Below are positions 32,019-40,772 of a stretch of DNA of 64,000 bases, in pieces. The stretch comes from Methylobacterium sp. WSM2598 (GTDB lineage Bacteria > Pseudomonadota > Alphaproteobacteria > Rhizobiales > Beijerinckiaceae): contig NZ_KB900609.1 of assembly GCF_000379105.1 (NCBI RefSeq), forward strand, positions 3,900,802 to 3,964,801, in the 5' to 3' direction. The translations under genes were made by a program, and so were the position numbers. The number at the start of each line of letters is the position of its first letter. The stretch's first letter is position 1. A model generated the notes under the pieces. That model did no database searches. It had not been told where the DNA came from and saw nothing but the letters and a program-made list of their open reading frames with translations.

Positions 32019-32948
32019 TCAGTAGCTCCGGGTCGGACGGTCGAGGACGCGCCGGCCGAGCAGGCTCGCGGCGAGGTCGACCATCAGGAGCGCGGTGCGC
32101 CCGCGCTCGTCGAGGAAGGGGTTGAGCTCCACGAGGTCGAGGGCGCGCACGAGGCCGCTGTCGTGCAGCATCTCCATCACGAGATGCGCCTCGCGGAAGG
32201 TGGTGCCCCCCGGCACGGTGGTGCCGACCCCCGGCGCGATGCCGGGATCGAGGAAGTCGACGTCGAGGCTGACATGCAGCAGCCCCTCCGCCGCCGCGAC
32301 CTGGTCGAGGAAGGACGCGAGGGGGCGCGCGATGCCCTCCTCGTCGATGGTACGCATGTCGTGCACCGTCACGCCCGCCTCGCGCAGCGCCGTGCGCTCG
32401 TCGGGATCGACGCTGCGCAGGCCGATCATGCAGACCCGGCGCGGATCGAGGGGCGCCTCGAGGGGCGGGAAGTAGCCGGCGAAGCCCGGCCGCCCGGTGA
32501 CGTAGGCCATCGGCACCCCGTGCAGGTTGCCGCTGCGCGTCGTGTCGAGGGTGTGGAAGTCCGGGTGCGAATCGAGCCAGAGCACGAAGAGAGGCCGCCC
32601 CTCGGTCCTGGCGCGCCGGCTCATGCCCGCGATGGTGCCGGCCGAGAGGCTGTGGTCGCCGCCGAGGAAGAGCGGCAGGCTCTCGGCGGCGAGTTGCTCG
32701 GCGGCCTCGGCGAGGGTCGCGGTCCAGCCCGCCACCTCGGGCAATTGGCGGATGGCGGGGTTCGGGTGGACCTGCGCCGGCCAGGGCGGCGCCGCGAGGT
32801 TGCCCGCATCGACCACGGCGAAGCCGAGGTCGCTCACCGCCTCGGCGATCCCGGCGGCCCGGTAGGCGCTCGGGCCCATGTCGCAGCCCCGGCGGCCGGC
32901 CCCCGCCTGAACCGGAACCCCCACCAGCACGCATCGCGATCCGCGCAT
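32019..32948 (-). CDS. rocF: Arginase
   Basis: 309 residues. The three manganese-binding signatures of the ureohydrolase family are present: [22 protein letters not shown] and [17 protein letters not shown]. The N-terminal [21 protein letters not shown] also fits arginase rather than agmatinase. It hydrolyses arginine to ornithine and urea in the cytoplasm. It forms an operon with ocd immediately downstream. The upstream 120 bases are shared with the divergent Lrp/AsnC regulator, which probably senses arginine or ornithine and activates this operon, as in related Rhizobiales arrangements. Confidence 0.95.
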   Translation of the reverse strand: MRGSRCVLVGVPVQAGAGRRGCDMGPSAYRAAGIAEAVSDLGFAVVDAGNLAAPPWPAQVHPNPAIRQLPEVAGWTATLAEAAEQLAAESLPLFLGGDHSLSAGTIAGMSRRARTEGRPLFVLWLDSHPDFHTLDTTRSGNLHGVPMAYVTGRPGFAGYFPPLEAPLDPRRVCMIGLRSVDPDERTALREAGVTVHDMRTIDEEGIARPLASFLDQVAAAEGLLHVSLDVDFLDPGIAPGVGTTVPGGTTFREAHLVMEMLHDSGLVRALDLVELNPFLDERGRTALLMVDLAASLLGRRVLDRPTRSY

Positions 32949-33070
32949 CCCCGACCTCCTCGCACACCGAATCTAGGCGGCGGCCGCGGCGGTTTGAACG
33001 ACCCGGATTGGCAGATCGGCGGCCGCTTCCTACCATTTCGGCAAGCGTGGCCGCCCGAACCGGAGGCGCC

Positions 33071-33508
33071 GTGGACGACCTCGACCGCCGCCTGATCACC
33101 ATCCTGCGCCATGACGGGCGGCGCAGCATCTCCGATCTCGCGGGTGATCTCGGCGTGTCGCGGGCGACCGTGCGGGCGCGCATCGCCCGGCTGGAGCGCG
33201 AGGGGGAGATCGTCGGCTACACGGTGGTGCTGCGGGCGGACGCGACGGCGCCCTCCGTGCGCGCGCTGACCCTGATCGAGGTCGAGGGCCGCAAGGCGGA
33301 CGAGGTCATCGGGGCGCTCACCGGATTCCCGGAGGTCGGCGCCGTGCACACCACCAACGGGCGCTGGGACATCGTGGCGGAGATCCTGGCCGGGAGCCTG
33401 ACCGACCTCGACGCGATCCTGCGCCGGGTGCGCCTGATCCCGGGCGTCACCGCCTCCGAGACCCACCTGCTGCTCGCCACCCCGCGCAGCACGCGGGCGC
33501 GGCTGTGA
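33071..33508 (+). CDS. Lrp/AsnC family transcriptional regulator
   Basis: 145 residues from GTG at 33071. The N-terminal helix-turn-helix (LDRRLITILRHDGRRSISDL then GVSRATVRARIARLEREG) is followed by the RAM/AsnC ligand-binding domain (about 65-140, with FPEVGAVHTTNGRWDIVAEI). GGAGG lies four bases before the GTG, slightly close; GTG at 33047 or TTG at 33008 are alternatives in the same frame. It is divergent from the arginase-ocd operon and is its probable regulator. Confidence 0.9.
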   Translation: MDDLDRRLITILRHDGRRSISDLAGDLGVSRATVRARIARLEREGEIVGYTVVLRADATAPSVRALTLIEVEGRKADEVIGALTGFPEVGAVHTTNGRWDIVAEILAGSLTDLDAILRRVRLIPGVTASETHLLLATPRSTRARL

Positions 33509-33533
33509 TGCCGACGGCCCAGGATACGGCCCA

Positions 33534-33561
33534 GGATGCCGACGCATCGGACCGTCGACCC
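33534..33561 (+). repeat. Dispersed repeat (family 2), copy 1
   Basis: Reads GGATGCCGACGCATCGGACC followed by GTCGACCC. The same sequence with two differences occurs at 41397-41424, also just after a regulator gene. Confidence 0.75.
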
Positions 33562-33655
33562 TCACGAATCGGAACGGAACCAACGGTCATCCGACGTGAC
33601 CGTCGGATTGAGGCCGCGCGCGGGGACCCTCCGGCGCGACGGGCCGGGAGGCCCG

Positions 33656-34018
33656 CTACTTGAACCACATCACCGAGGCGAAGATCAGCGCGACCAGCAC
33701 GATGAAGGCGATGAAGAAGGGCAGCGCCTTGTTCTGGCGGTGATGGGCGTAGGACGGCTTCTCGGCCCCGCCCTCGAAGCGCCCGGCCCCCTCGCTGCGG
33801 CGCGCCTGCGCCACCCGCTCGGCGGAAGGCGGGTGGCCCGCGGCCTCGTCGTCGGTGCCGAGCGGCGACAGGCCCGGATCGAACACCTCGGTCTTGTCGC
33901 CCGTGCGCCCGCTGTCGATGTCGGCCTTGAGCTGGGCGGTGGTGGCGCCGGAGGCGGGCGGCGGGTCGATCGGCTTGATCGTGTGGGTGGGGGGAAGGTC
34001 CGTCCGTGTCTCGGCCAT
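33656..34018 (-). CDS. Small C-tail-anchored membrane protein, unknown function
   Basis: 120 residues from the ATG at 34018. The first 95 residues are hydrophilic and probably disordered (rich in Asp, Thr, Pro, Ala), and the last about 20 (PFFIAFIVLVALIFASVMWF) form a single membrane helix at the extreme C-terminus. No domain is recognised. The frame is open far upstream, but that part is repetitive Cys/Gly/Pro sequence from the repeat zone and the ATG gives a sensible N-terminus. It is divergent from the decayed NADH dehydrogenase gene. Confidence 0.7.
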   Translation of the reverse strand: MAETRTDLPPTHTIKPIDPPPASGATTAQLKADIDSGRTGDKTEVFDPGLSPLGTDDEAAGHPPSAERVAQARRSEGAGRFEGGAEKPSYAHHRQNKALPFFIAFIVLVALIFASVMWFK

Positions 34019-34204
34019 GCTCCGCCTCGCGCCGGCTCGTGCCGCACCGCCGGCCGTCGCGGCCGGGTGCCTCGGACCAACCGGCGGGCCGGAGGTCCGT
34101 TCCGGGGCAGATCGTCCCCGGTCGGGGCCCGGCACCCCGCCTGGCATGTCCGGTTGAGCCCGATGGTCCCCGGGGGCGCGAGCCCCCGCCGGTCCGGTCC
34201 GGAC

Positions 34205-34274
34205 GCGAGCAGCCACCCGCGAGCAGTCCCCCGCAAGCAGCCCCCCGCAAGCAGCCCCCTGCAAGCAGCCACCC
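34205..34274 (+). repeat. 14-bp tandem repeat, five copies
   Basis: Five uninterrupted units based on GCAAGCAGCCCCCC (variants GCGAGCAGCCACCC, GCGAGCAGTCCCCC, GCAAGCAGCCCCCT and GCAAGCAGCCACCC) end ten bases before the ATG of the ndh pseudogene. A 14-bp unit would shift frame if translated, so it is presumably untranslated leader or promoter sequence. Confidence 0.92.
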
Positions 34275-34284
34275 AAAGGACAGC

Positions 34285-35618
34285 ATGGCAGATCGCGCAC
34301 GCCCGGCCGAACCCGAGGCTGCCGCATCCGGAGCACCCGTTCCGGCGGAGGGCGCCGAGCACCACGTCGTGATCGTCGGCGGCGGCCTCGCGGTGGCGCA
34401 GGAACTCGGCGGCGCCGCGGGCATCCGGGTGACGCTCGTCGACCGGCGCAACCACCACCTGTTCCAGCCCCTCCTCTAGCAGGTGGCGACCGCCGTCCTG
34501 TCGCCCGGCGAGGTGGCCGAGCCGATCCGGCGCATCCTCAGCCGCCACCGCAACGTCCGGGTGCTGCTCGGCGAGGTGAGCGGCGTCGACCGGGCCGCCA
34601 GGGAGGTGCGGCTGCAGGACGGGGGCGCGATCCCCTACGACACCCTGGTGCTGGCGACCGGCGCGACCCACAGCTATTTCGGCCACGCCGAGTGGGAGCG
34701 CCTCGCCCCCGGCCTCAAGACCCTCGACGACGCGCGGGCGATCCGCGCCCGGGTCCTGCTCGCCTTCGCGCAGGCCGAGCGCGCGCCCGACCCGGCGACG
34801 CGAGAGCGCCTGACCACCTTCGTGGTGATCGGCGGCGGCCCGACCGGGGGCGAGATGGCCGGCGCCATCGCGGGCCTGTTGCACCAAGCCCTCGCCCGCG
34901 ACTTCCGCGCCGTCGATCCGACGAAGGCCCGCATCCTGCTGATCGAGGCCGCCCCGCGCATCCTCGGCACCTTCCCGGAGGACCTCTCGGCCTACGCGAC
35001 CCGGGCGCTGGAGCGCCTCGGCGTCACCGTGCTGACCGGCTCCCCGGTCGAGGCCATGGACGAGACCGGGATGACGGCGGCGGGCCGGCACATCCCGGCG
35101 GTGATGGTCTGGGGGGCGGGCGTGCGCGCCTCCCCGGCGGGGGCGTGGCTCGGCGTCGAGACCGACCGCGCCGGCCACGTCCCGGTCGGCCCCGACCTCG
35201 CCGTCGCGGGCGCGCCCGACGTCTGCGCGCTCGGCGACGTCGCCCTCGCCCGGGCGCAGGACGGCTCGCCCCTGCCGGGCCTCGCCCAGGTCGCCCACCA
35301 GCAGGGCCGCTACCTCGGCAAGGCCCTGCGCGCCCGCCTCCTCTCCGGGCAGCGTCCCGCCCCGTTCCGCTTCCGCTCGCGCGGCGACCTCGCGGTGATC
35401 GGGCGCAACAGCGCCGTCGTGCAGTGGGACAGCGTCAAGCTCAGGGGCTTCCCGGCCTGGCTGGTCTGGGGCATCGCCCACGTCGACTGCTGGTCGGCTT
35501 CCAGAACCGCCTCGTCGTGACGCTGCGCTGGCTGTGGGCCTGCGTCACCTACCAGCGCGGCGCTCGCCTGATCTCGGCGCGCGACGAGGCCCGCGCCGCC
35601 CGCCACCAGCGGGCCTGA
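34285..35618 (+). pseudogene. ndh: Type II NADH dehydrogenase (Ndh), decayed
   Basis: The reading reproduces a whole NDH-2 protein but with at least three lesions. The FAD-binding motif reads VIVGGGLAVAQEL and lacks about three residues (FGG) compared with the usual GGGFGGL. An in-frame TAG at 34477-34479 replaces the Tyr codon expected in FQPLLYQVATA. A one-base loss near 35490 shifts the frame, since GIAHVD continues in another frame as LVGFQNRLVVTLRWLWA and QRGARLI up to 35618. The second NAD motif also reads GGGPTGGEMAG. Conserved stretches elsewhere (LVLATGATHSYFGH, QQGRYLGKAL) show that decay is recent. Sequencing error could explain one lesion but hardly three. Confidence 0.85.
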
Positions 35619-35995
35619 ACCGGCCGGAACAACGCCCGCCGGCGGCGGGTTGGCCCCACGAAGGCTGACCCTTCATCGGACCCTCCTGCGAGTCGCCTCC
35701 ACGCCCCCCGGCCCGGCCGGCGGGGCGTTCTTTTGGACCGCGCATGCGAGCAGAGAGGCCGGGTTCACTTATGTGAATTCTGGCGCGAAGTCGACGCATT
35801 TCAGATCTGAATCCTTCTTATGTAAAATCAATCCTCGGCTTGACCGCGAGATGTCGGCACGGAAATCAACCTTTTACCGGCGACGCAGCGTGAACCCGGC
35901 CGCGCAGGCCGCGTTGAGCCGCAGGGCGCCATACTCAGGCTGAGTCTCTCGATGAGGTCGGGAGCGCGCCCGGTCCGCCCGATCAGGAGTGCCTG
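35619..35995. other. Intergenic region before Mn-catalase
   Basis: 377 bases, with a notably AT-rich patch at 35755-35880. GGAAC (35626-35630) followed after 17 bases by GGTT is close to an EcfG-type stress promoter (GGAAC-N16/17-cGTT), but it is 340 bases from the catalase start and lies at the end of the ndh relic, so the match is weak evidence. No coding frame is recognised. Confidence 0.4.
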
Positions 35996-36883
35996 ATGTA
36001 CTGCCACGACCAGCGCCTCCAATATCCGGTCCGGGCCGAGAAGCCCGATCCGATCTTCGCCCGCCAGCTGCAGCAGGCGATCGGCGGGGTCGAAGGTGAG
36101 ATCCGCGTCTGCCTGCAGTACTTCTTCCAGGCCTGGGGCGCGCGTGGCCCGGGCAACACGTATCGCGACGCGCTCCTGCACACGGCGACGGAGGAGATCA
36201 GCCACATCGAGATGCTGGCGACCGCGGTGGCGCTGAACCTGGAGAACGCGCCCGCGACCCTGCAGGAGACGACCGCGCAGGCGAACCCGATCGTCGGCGC
36301 CGTGATGGGCGGCGAGCGCCCGCGGCACGTGGCCGAGGGCATGCTCCACCGCCACATCCTGTCGAGCGGCATGGCGGCCCTGCCCGAGAACGGCGACGGC
36401 CTGCCCTTCGACTGCTCGCACGTCTACGCCAGCGGCAACCTCGTCGGCGACATGTTCGCCAACGTGACCGCCGAGGCGACCGGCCGCACCCTGGCGGTGC
36501 GCCTGTTCAACGCCGCCCACGATCCCGGCATGCAGGACATGCTGCGCTTCCTCAGCGCCCGCGACACCATGCACCAGCAGCAATGGCTCGCGGTGATCGA
36601 GGATCTCGGCGGCCTGCGCGAGTCGCTGCCGGTGCCCAACAGCTTCGATCAGTCGAAGGAGGCGCAGGAATTCAGCTACATGTTCGTGGGCACCGACCGA
36701 AACGGCACGCCGGTGCCGCCCGGCCGCTACTGCGAGGGACCCTCGATGGACGGCCGCGGCCAGTTCACCTTCAAGGCCTTCGAGCCGCTCGGGGAGGAGC
36801 CGGTGCTCGGCCCGGCCCGACCGGATTCGGGCGCCCAGAAGGAGCAGATGACCGAGCCGCCGGTCACCCACGGCAAGATCTGA
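35996..36883 (+). CDS. Manganese catalase
   Basis: 295 residues, the usual length. The four-helix bundle ligands are recognisable: Glu35 in GVEGEIRVCLQYF, Glu66 and His70 in ATEEISHIEMLATAV, a Glu in NVTAEATGR and a His in DTMHQQQWLAVI. The C-terminal tail with DRNGTPVPPGRYCEG is also family-typical. The enzyme removes hydrogen peroxide without haem in the cytoplasm and is often part of the general stress response. The N-terminus MYCHDQRLQYPVR matches the usual start, so ATG at 35996 is secure. The DUF305 membrane gene starts 14 bases after the stop, probably in one operon. Confidence 0.95.
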   Translation: MYCHDQRLQYPVRAEKPDPIFARQLQQAIGGVEGEIRVCLQYFFQAWGARGPGNTYRDALLHTATEEISHIEMLATAVALNLENAPATLQETTAQANPIVGAVMGGERPRHVAEGMLHRHILSSGMAALPENGDGLPFDCSHVYASGNLVGDMFANVTAEATGRTLAVRLFNAAHDPGMQDMLRFLSARDTMHQQQWLAVIEDLGGLRESLPVPNSFDQSKEAQEFSYMFVGTDRNGTPVPPGRYCEGPSMDGRGQFTFKAFEPLGEEPVLGPARPDSGAQKEQMTEPPVTHGKI

Positions 36884-36896
36884 CGGATCCGCCGGC

Positions 36897-38144
36897 ATGG
36901 CCGGGCCCGTGGCCGCACCCGAATCCGGGGCGCTCCCCTCGCGGGGCGCCCCGCTCCGCGCCCCCGCCGGCCTCGACTGGCGGGCCGCCTGCCTGCTCGG
37001 GCTCGTCAGCAGCACCTTCTCGACGCTGGTGAGCCAGCTCGCCGCGGCCCGGATCGGCCGCGACGCCGCCGTCGACTGGATGGTGGTGGCGGCGATCCCG
37101 TTCCGGGATCCGGCCCTGCAGGCGGATCCCGGCTGGCCCGCCATCCTGGGCGGCATCCTGTTCCACCAATGGGCGGATCTGTCCTGGGCGGTGGTGTTCT
37201 TCGGCCTCCTGGGGCGCTGGACGGCGGGCCTGCGCCCGGGCGTCCTGCTGGCCCTCGCCCTGCCCTGGGCGCTCCTCACTTCGGCGAGCGAGTGGCTCCT
37301 CCTGGTGCCGGCGATCCCCTTCCGGCAGCCGATCTTCACCCTGGAGCAGCCCTACTGGATCGGCTTCCTCGTCCACGTCACCTCGGCGCTCTGCTACCCG
37401 CTCTTCCCATGGCTGCGCGACCGGCTGGCGCGGCGTCCCTCGCCGAACGCCCGCGCCGCCGGGCTCTGGGCCTGGCTCGCGGGCGGGTTCGCGCTCGCCC
37501 TCTCGGTCCTCGCCGCCCTCGGCGCCCAGGGCCGCGAATGGCCCTGGGCGGGACGCGACCGCGCGGGCGACCAAGCCTTCATGCGGCGCATGGCGAGCCA
37601 TCACGCGCAGGGGATCGTCCTGGCGCGGCTCGCCGCCGAGCGGGCGCGGGACCCGCACCTGCGCGCCCTCGCCCGGCTGATCGCGGCCGCGCAGGCGGGC
37701 GAGGTCGCGATCCTCGACCAGTGGTGGCGCAGCTGGTTCGATTCCCCGCTCGCCGTCTGCGGGCCGCGGGAGCGGGCCGCCATGCCGGGCATGCTCGGCG
37801 AGGCCGAGATCGACGGCCTGGCCCGGGCGGCGCCCGACGCCTTCGACGCCGCCTTCGTGCGCCTGATGACGGCCCATCACCGGGGCGCCATCGCGATGGC
37901 GGACGCGGCCCTGCGCGGCGCGGGCGACCTGCGCGTGCGGCTGATGGCGCAGGCGATCCGGCACAACCAGCGCGGCGAGATCGAGCTGATGCGGGGCCGC
38001 GAGGGGCTCGCCGCCACGGCGGCGGCGATCGGGAACCTCGTGGCGCGCCTCGGCGCGGCGCCGGCCGACGGCGATCAGGACCCCGCCCCCGGCGCGCCGC
38101 AGCGGGCCGAACTCCCCCGCGCGGTCCTCCCGCAGGATCCGTGA
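36897..38144 (+). CDS. Membrane protein with C-terminal DUF305 domain
   Basis: 415 residues. Residues about 30-215 hold five or so membrane segments (ACLLGLVSSTFSTLVSQL, WAVVFFGLLG, ALALPWALL, WIGFLVHVT, GGFALALSVLAAL). The C-terminal half is a DUF305 domain with its paired histidine motifs MRRMASHHAQGIVLARL and MTAHHRGAIAMADAAL. DUF305 proteins such as cyanobacterial CopM are periplasmic and have been linked to copper binding. Fusion to a multi-spanning membrane part is less common than the stand-alone secreted form. Fourteen bases after Mn-catalase; likely co-transcribed. Confidence 0.88.
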   Translation: MAGPVAAPESGALPSRGAPLRAPAGLDWRAACLLGLVSSTFSTLVSQLAAARIGRDAAVDWMVVAAIPFRDPALQADPGWPAILGGILFHQWADLSWAVVFFGLLGRWTAGLRPGVLLALALPWALLTSASEWLLLVPAIPFRQPIFTLEQPYWIGFLVHVTSALCYPLFPWLRDRLARRPSPNARAAGLWAWLAGGFALALSVLAALGAQGREWPWAGRDRAGDQAFMRRMASHHAQGIVLARLAAERARDPHLRALARLIAAAQAGEVAILDQWWRSWFDSPLAVCGPRERAAMPGMLGEAEIDGLARAAPDAFDAAFVRLMTAHHRGAIAMADAALRGAGDLRVRLMAQAIRHNQRGEIELMRGREGLAATAAAIGNLVARLGAAPADGDQDPAPGAPQRAELPRAVLPQDP

Positions 38145-38656
38145 GCCCGGCCTCCCCGCCGCGCCCTCGCCCGCCCCGCGATGCCTAAGCCCTCCGGGGT
38201 GGGGCCGCCGCGGCGGACCGGTCGCGCCCCGTCCCGTCCACAGGGACCGGTCCTGATCCAGATCAAGGACGGGAGCGGGAGATCCTGCATGGCGGGCCCC
38301 GGAAACCCCGCGCCGGGGCCGGATCCGGGCTCCGCCGCCGCGGGCGCGCCCTCCCGGCCGCGTCCGCTCGCCGCACGGCCTAGGCCGTCCCGGGTTGAGG
38401 AAGGGTGAATTGCGCGCTGGGCCGCGCGGCGCAGCGGGCCGTGCCCGGTGCCCGCACGCCTTGCCCAATCCTGAATTCGCGCGGAGCCGCCGCGCGCGGC
38501 GCGGCGCGACGCATGTCGGCCGACACGCCTCCTGAGGAGTTTAATCCCTTTTTCGGCCTTGCCGATGACCAAGGGTCACTGAGAGATTGGGGCGCCATAC
38601 CGAGCCCCGACCCGGCACCGTGAGCATTGCCAACCAGGATTTCAGGGAGCAGACCG
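38145..38656. other. Intergenic region with an FNR-box-like site
   Basis: 512 bases between the DUF305 gene and the chemoreceptor. It contains CTGATCCAGATCAA at 38253-38266 and otherwise GC-rich low-complexity sequence. Short frames are present but have no convincing start, composition or domain. Confidence 0.5.
38253..38266. promoter_or_regulatory. FNR/FixK-box-like palindrome
   Basis: CTGAT-CCAG-ATCAA differs from the TTGAT-N4-ATCAA consensus at one position. Several Crp/Fnr-family regulators are encoded in the window, but none is proven to bind here and the nearest plus-strand gene starts 390 bases away. Confidence 0.35.
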
Positions 38657-40117
38657 ATGCTATGGAGGCAGCGGCCCAGCATGGCCGAAGCGACGCTCGC
38701 CGCGTTCGACAGGTCGCTCGCGCTCATCGAGTTCGATCTCAACGGAACGATCCTGCACGCCAACCGGAACTTCCTCACGGTCGTCGGCTACGACCTGGAG
38801 GAGGTGAAGGGGCGGCATCACCGCATCTTCGTGGCCGAGAAGGCGGCCGCGGCCCCGGACTACGCGCAGTTCTGGGCGCGGCTGCGCCAGGGCGAGTTCT
38901 TCGCCGGCGAGTTCCAGCGCGTCGGCAAGGGCGGCAGGCCCGTGTGGCTGGAGGCGACCTACAATCCGATCATCGGGCCGGACGGGAAGCCCTTCAAGGT
39001 GGTGAAGCTCGCGGCCGACATCACCCGCAAGAAGAACGAGGTCAGCCGCCTGCTGACGATGATCGAGGGCATGCCGATCGCCGTGATGACGGCCGACCCG
39101 CAGCACGACCTGCGCATCGACTACATGAACGCGACCTCGCGGCGGATGCTCGCGGATCTCGAGCGGCACCTGACGGTCAAGGCGGGCGACCTGCTCGGGG
39201 CCCCGCTCGACGCCTTCTACCGGGTGCCGGGCGCGCCGAGGGACGCGCTGGCCCGGCCGGACGGGCTGCCGCGGCGCGCGCGGCTCACGCTCGGGCCGGA
39301 GACCCTGGACGTTCAGATCTCGGCCATCGCCGGGCAGGACGGCGCCTATCTCGGACCGATGCTGACATGGTCCGTGGTGACCGCGCAGGTCGCCGTCGCG
39401 GAGGACGCCGCCCAGGTCGTCGAGGCCGTGACCGGGGCGGTCGGCGAGATGCAGGATTCGGCCGAGGGCCTGACGCGCGCGGCCGACGAGGCGCGCCAGC
39501 GCGCCTCCACGGTGGCGGCCGGATCGGAGGAGATGACCGCCTCGATCCACGAGATCTCGGGCCAGGTCGGGCGCGTCTCCGAGCGCGCCCGGCAGATCGC
39601 CGCGCAGGCCGAGGCGACCGACGCCACGGTGCGGATGCTGTCCACGACCGCCCGCGAGGTGGATTCGGTGGTGGGCATGATCAGCGGCATCGCGGGCCAG
39701 ACCAACCTTCTCGCCCTCAACGCCACGATCGAGGCGGCCCGGGCCGGCACCGCGGGCCGCGGCTTCGCCGTGGTCGCGAGCGAGGTCAAGGCGCTCGCCG
39801 CCGAGACCAGCAAGGCGACCGGCGAGATCACGCAGCGCATCAGCGACATCCAGGGCGCGACCGGCGAGGCCGTGGCGGCCATGGAGACGATCAACCTCGC
39901 GGTGGCCGAACTCTCGAAGCTGACGCTCGCCATGGCGAGCGCCGTCGAGCAGCAGGCGGCCTCGACCCAGGAGGTGTCGAGCAACATCGCGGCCGTCTCC
40001 TCGGCGGCGGCGGCGACGGGCGAACTCGCCGAGAAGGTCCGCCGCATCGCCGCGAGCCTCACCGGGCACTCGGAGGGGCTCAACGCCAGCATGGAGAAGT
40101 TCCTGGCGGCGAGCTGA
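38657..40117 (+). CDS. Soluble PAS-containing methyl-accepting chemotaxis protein
   Basis: 486 residues from the ATG at 38657 (AGGGAG seven bases upstream); an ATG eight codons later is possible. There is no membrane segment. Two PAS-type regions (about 12-130, beginning [20 protein letters not shown], and 135-240) precede a methyl-accepting signalling domain (about 250-485) whose hairpin tip reads [18 protein letters not shown] and [18 protein letters not shown]-MCPs of this type sense redox, oxygen or internal ligands and signal through CheA/CheW. Che genes are not in the window. Confidence 0.92.
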   Translation: MLWRQRPSMAEATLAAFDRSLALIEFDLNGTILHANRNFLTVVGYDLEEVKGRHHRIFVAEKAAAAPDYAQFWARLRQGEFFAGEFQRVGKGGRPVWLEATYNPIIGPDGKPFKVVKLAADITRKKNEVSRLLTMIEGMPIAVMTADPQHDLRIDYMNATSRRMLADLERHLTVKAGDLLGAPLDAFYRVPGAPRDALARPDGLPRRARLTLGPETLDVQISAIAGQDGAYLGPMLTWSVVTAQVAVAEDAAQVVEAVTGAVGEMQDSAEGLTRAADEARQRASTVAAGSEEMTASIHEISGQVGRVSERARQIAAQAEATDATVRMLSTTAREVDSVVGMISGIAGQTNLLALNATIEAARAGTAGRGFAVVASEVKALAAETSKATGEITQRISDIQGATGEAVAAMETINLAVAELSKLTLAMASAVEQQAASTQEVSSNIAAVSSAAAATGELAEKVRRIAASLTGHSEGLNASMEKFLAAS

Positions 40118-40198
40118 GCGCCCGCCGGGATCGCGACGGCGGCGCGAACCGCCCGCTCCCCCGCACGTTGGCCCGGACCCGCATCCCGGAGACAGGCC

Positions 40199-40357
40199 AT
40201 GGCCGACCAACCCGACGCCCCGCGCGAGCGCGACGATCTCCCGTCCATCGACGGGCCGCGCCTGACGCCCCAGGGCCGCACCGCGGAGGGGGGCGAGGAC
40301 GCGACCGACCCGCGCGGCGGCGCCAAGCAGGGCCAGGGCGACAAGGCCGAGGGGTGA
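40199..40357 (+). CDS. Small acidic hydrophilic protein (52 aa)
   Basis: ATG at 40199 is preceded by GGAG seven bases upstream (CCCGGAGACAGGCC). The 52-residue product is rich in Asp, Gly, Arg and Gln, with no hydrophobic core, so probably disordered. Nothing is recognised by family. The stop is four bases before the GTG of the next small secreted protein, so the two look like a small co-translated pair. The good ribosome binding site and the coupled arrangement support a real gene. Confidence 0.55.
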   Translation: MADQPDAPRERDDLPSIDGPRLTPQGRTAEGGEDATDPRGGAKQGQGDKAEG

Positions 40358-40361
40358 GCGC

Positions 40362-40589
40362 GTGCGCCTCGCCCTGCTCGCCCTCGCCGGCCTGATCGCG
40401 GCGCCGGCCCTCGCCGGGGACGCCGCCCCGCCCGGCCGCGACGACCGTCAGGCCCTGCCGGCCGGCCAGAGCCCGGTGAGCCAGACCGACCGCTCCCACG
40501 AGGGACCGGGTCCGGAGCGGGCGCCCGGCCGGCCGACCGTGGACCGGACGGGCCGGCCGGAGCCGACCGCGCCCAAGGTCCCGCGCTGA
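40362..40589 (+). CDS. Small secreted Pro-rich protein (75 aa)
   Basis: 75 residues from GTG at 40362 with GAGGGG six bases upstream (within the end of the preceding small gene). A short signal peptide (MRLALLALAGLIAAPALAG) precedes a hydrophilic Pro/Arg/Gly/Asp-rich mature part without cysteines. Unknown function. It resembles in style the many small exported, disordered proteins of Methylobacterium. Confidence 0.6.
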   Translation: MRLALLALAGLIAAPALAGDAAPPGRDDRQALPAGQSPVSQTDRSHEGPGPERAPGRPTVDRTGRPEPTAPKVPR

Positions 40590-40623
40590 AGCTCCCGGGG
40601 CGCCGCGCGGCCCGGCGGCGATG

Positions 40624-40659
40624 GCGGCCCCGGCTGCCGAGGCGGCCCCGGCTGCCGAG
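40624..40659 (+). repeat. 18-bp tandem repeat, two copies, non-coding
   Basis: Two exact units GCGGCCCCGGCTGCCGAG in the leader between the small secreted protein and the TetR gene. Confidence 0.85.
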
Positions 40660-40772
40660 GCGGCCCTTGCCCGCAAAATCGGCGACTGCCCCTCCCCGGC
40701 AATTGTGCCGGCTCTCGGCCTGTGCCTTTCTGCCCGACGGATCGTCCCCGTTCGCGTCGCATCACGGAAGGC

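Noticed and set aside
35626-35652. EcfG-type promoter GGAAC-N17-GGTT before Mn-catalase
   Set aside because: The second element deviates from cGTT, and it lies 340 bases from the gene inside the end of the ndh relic; kept only as a note in the intergenic entry.
38405-38623. Short frame upstream of the chemoreceptor
   Set aside because: No ribosome binding site, mixed composition, no recognisable feature.
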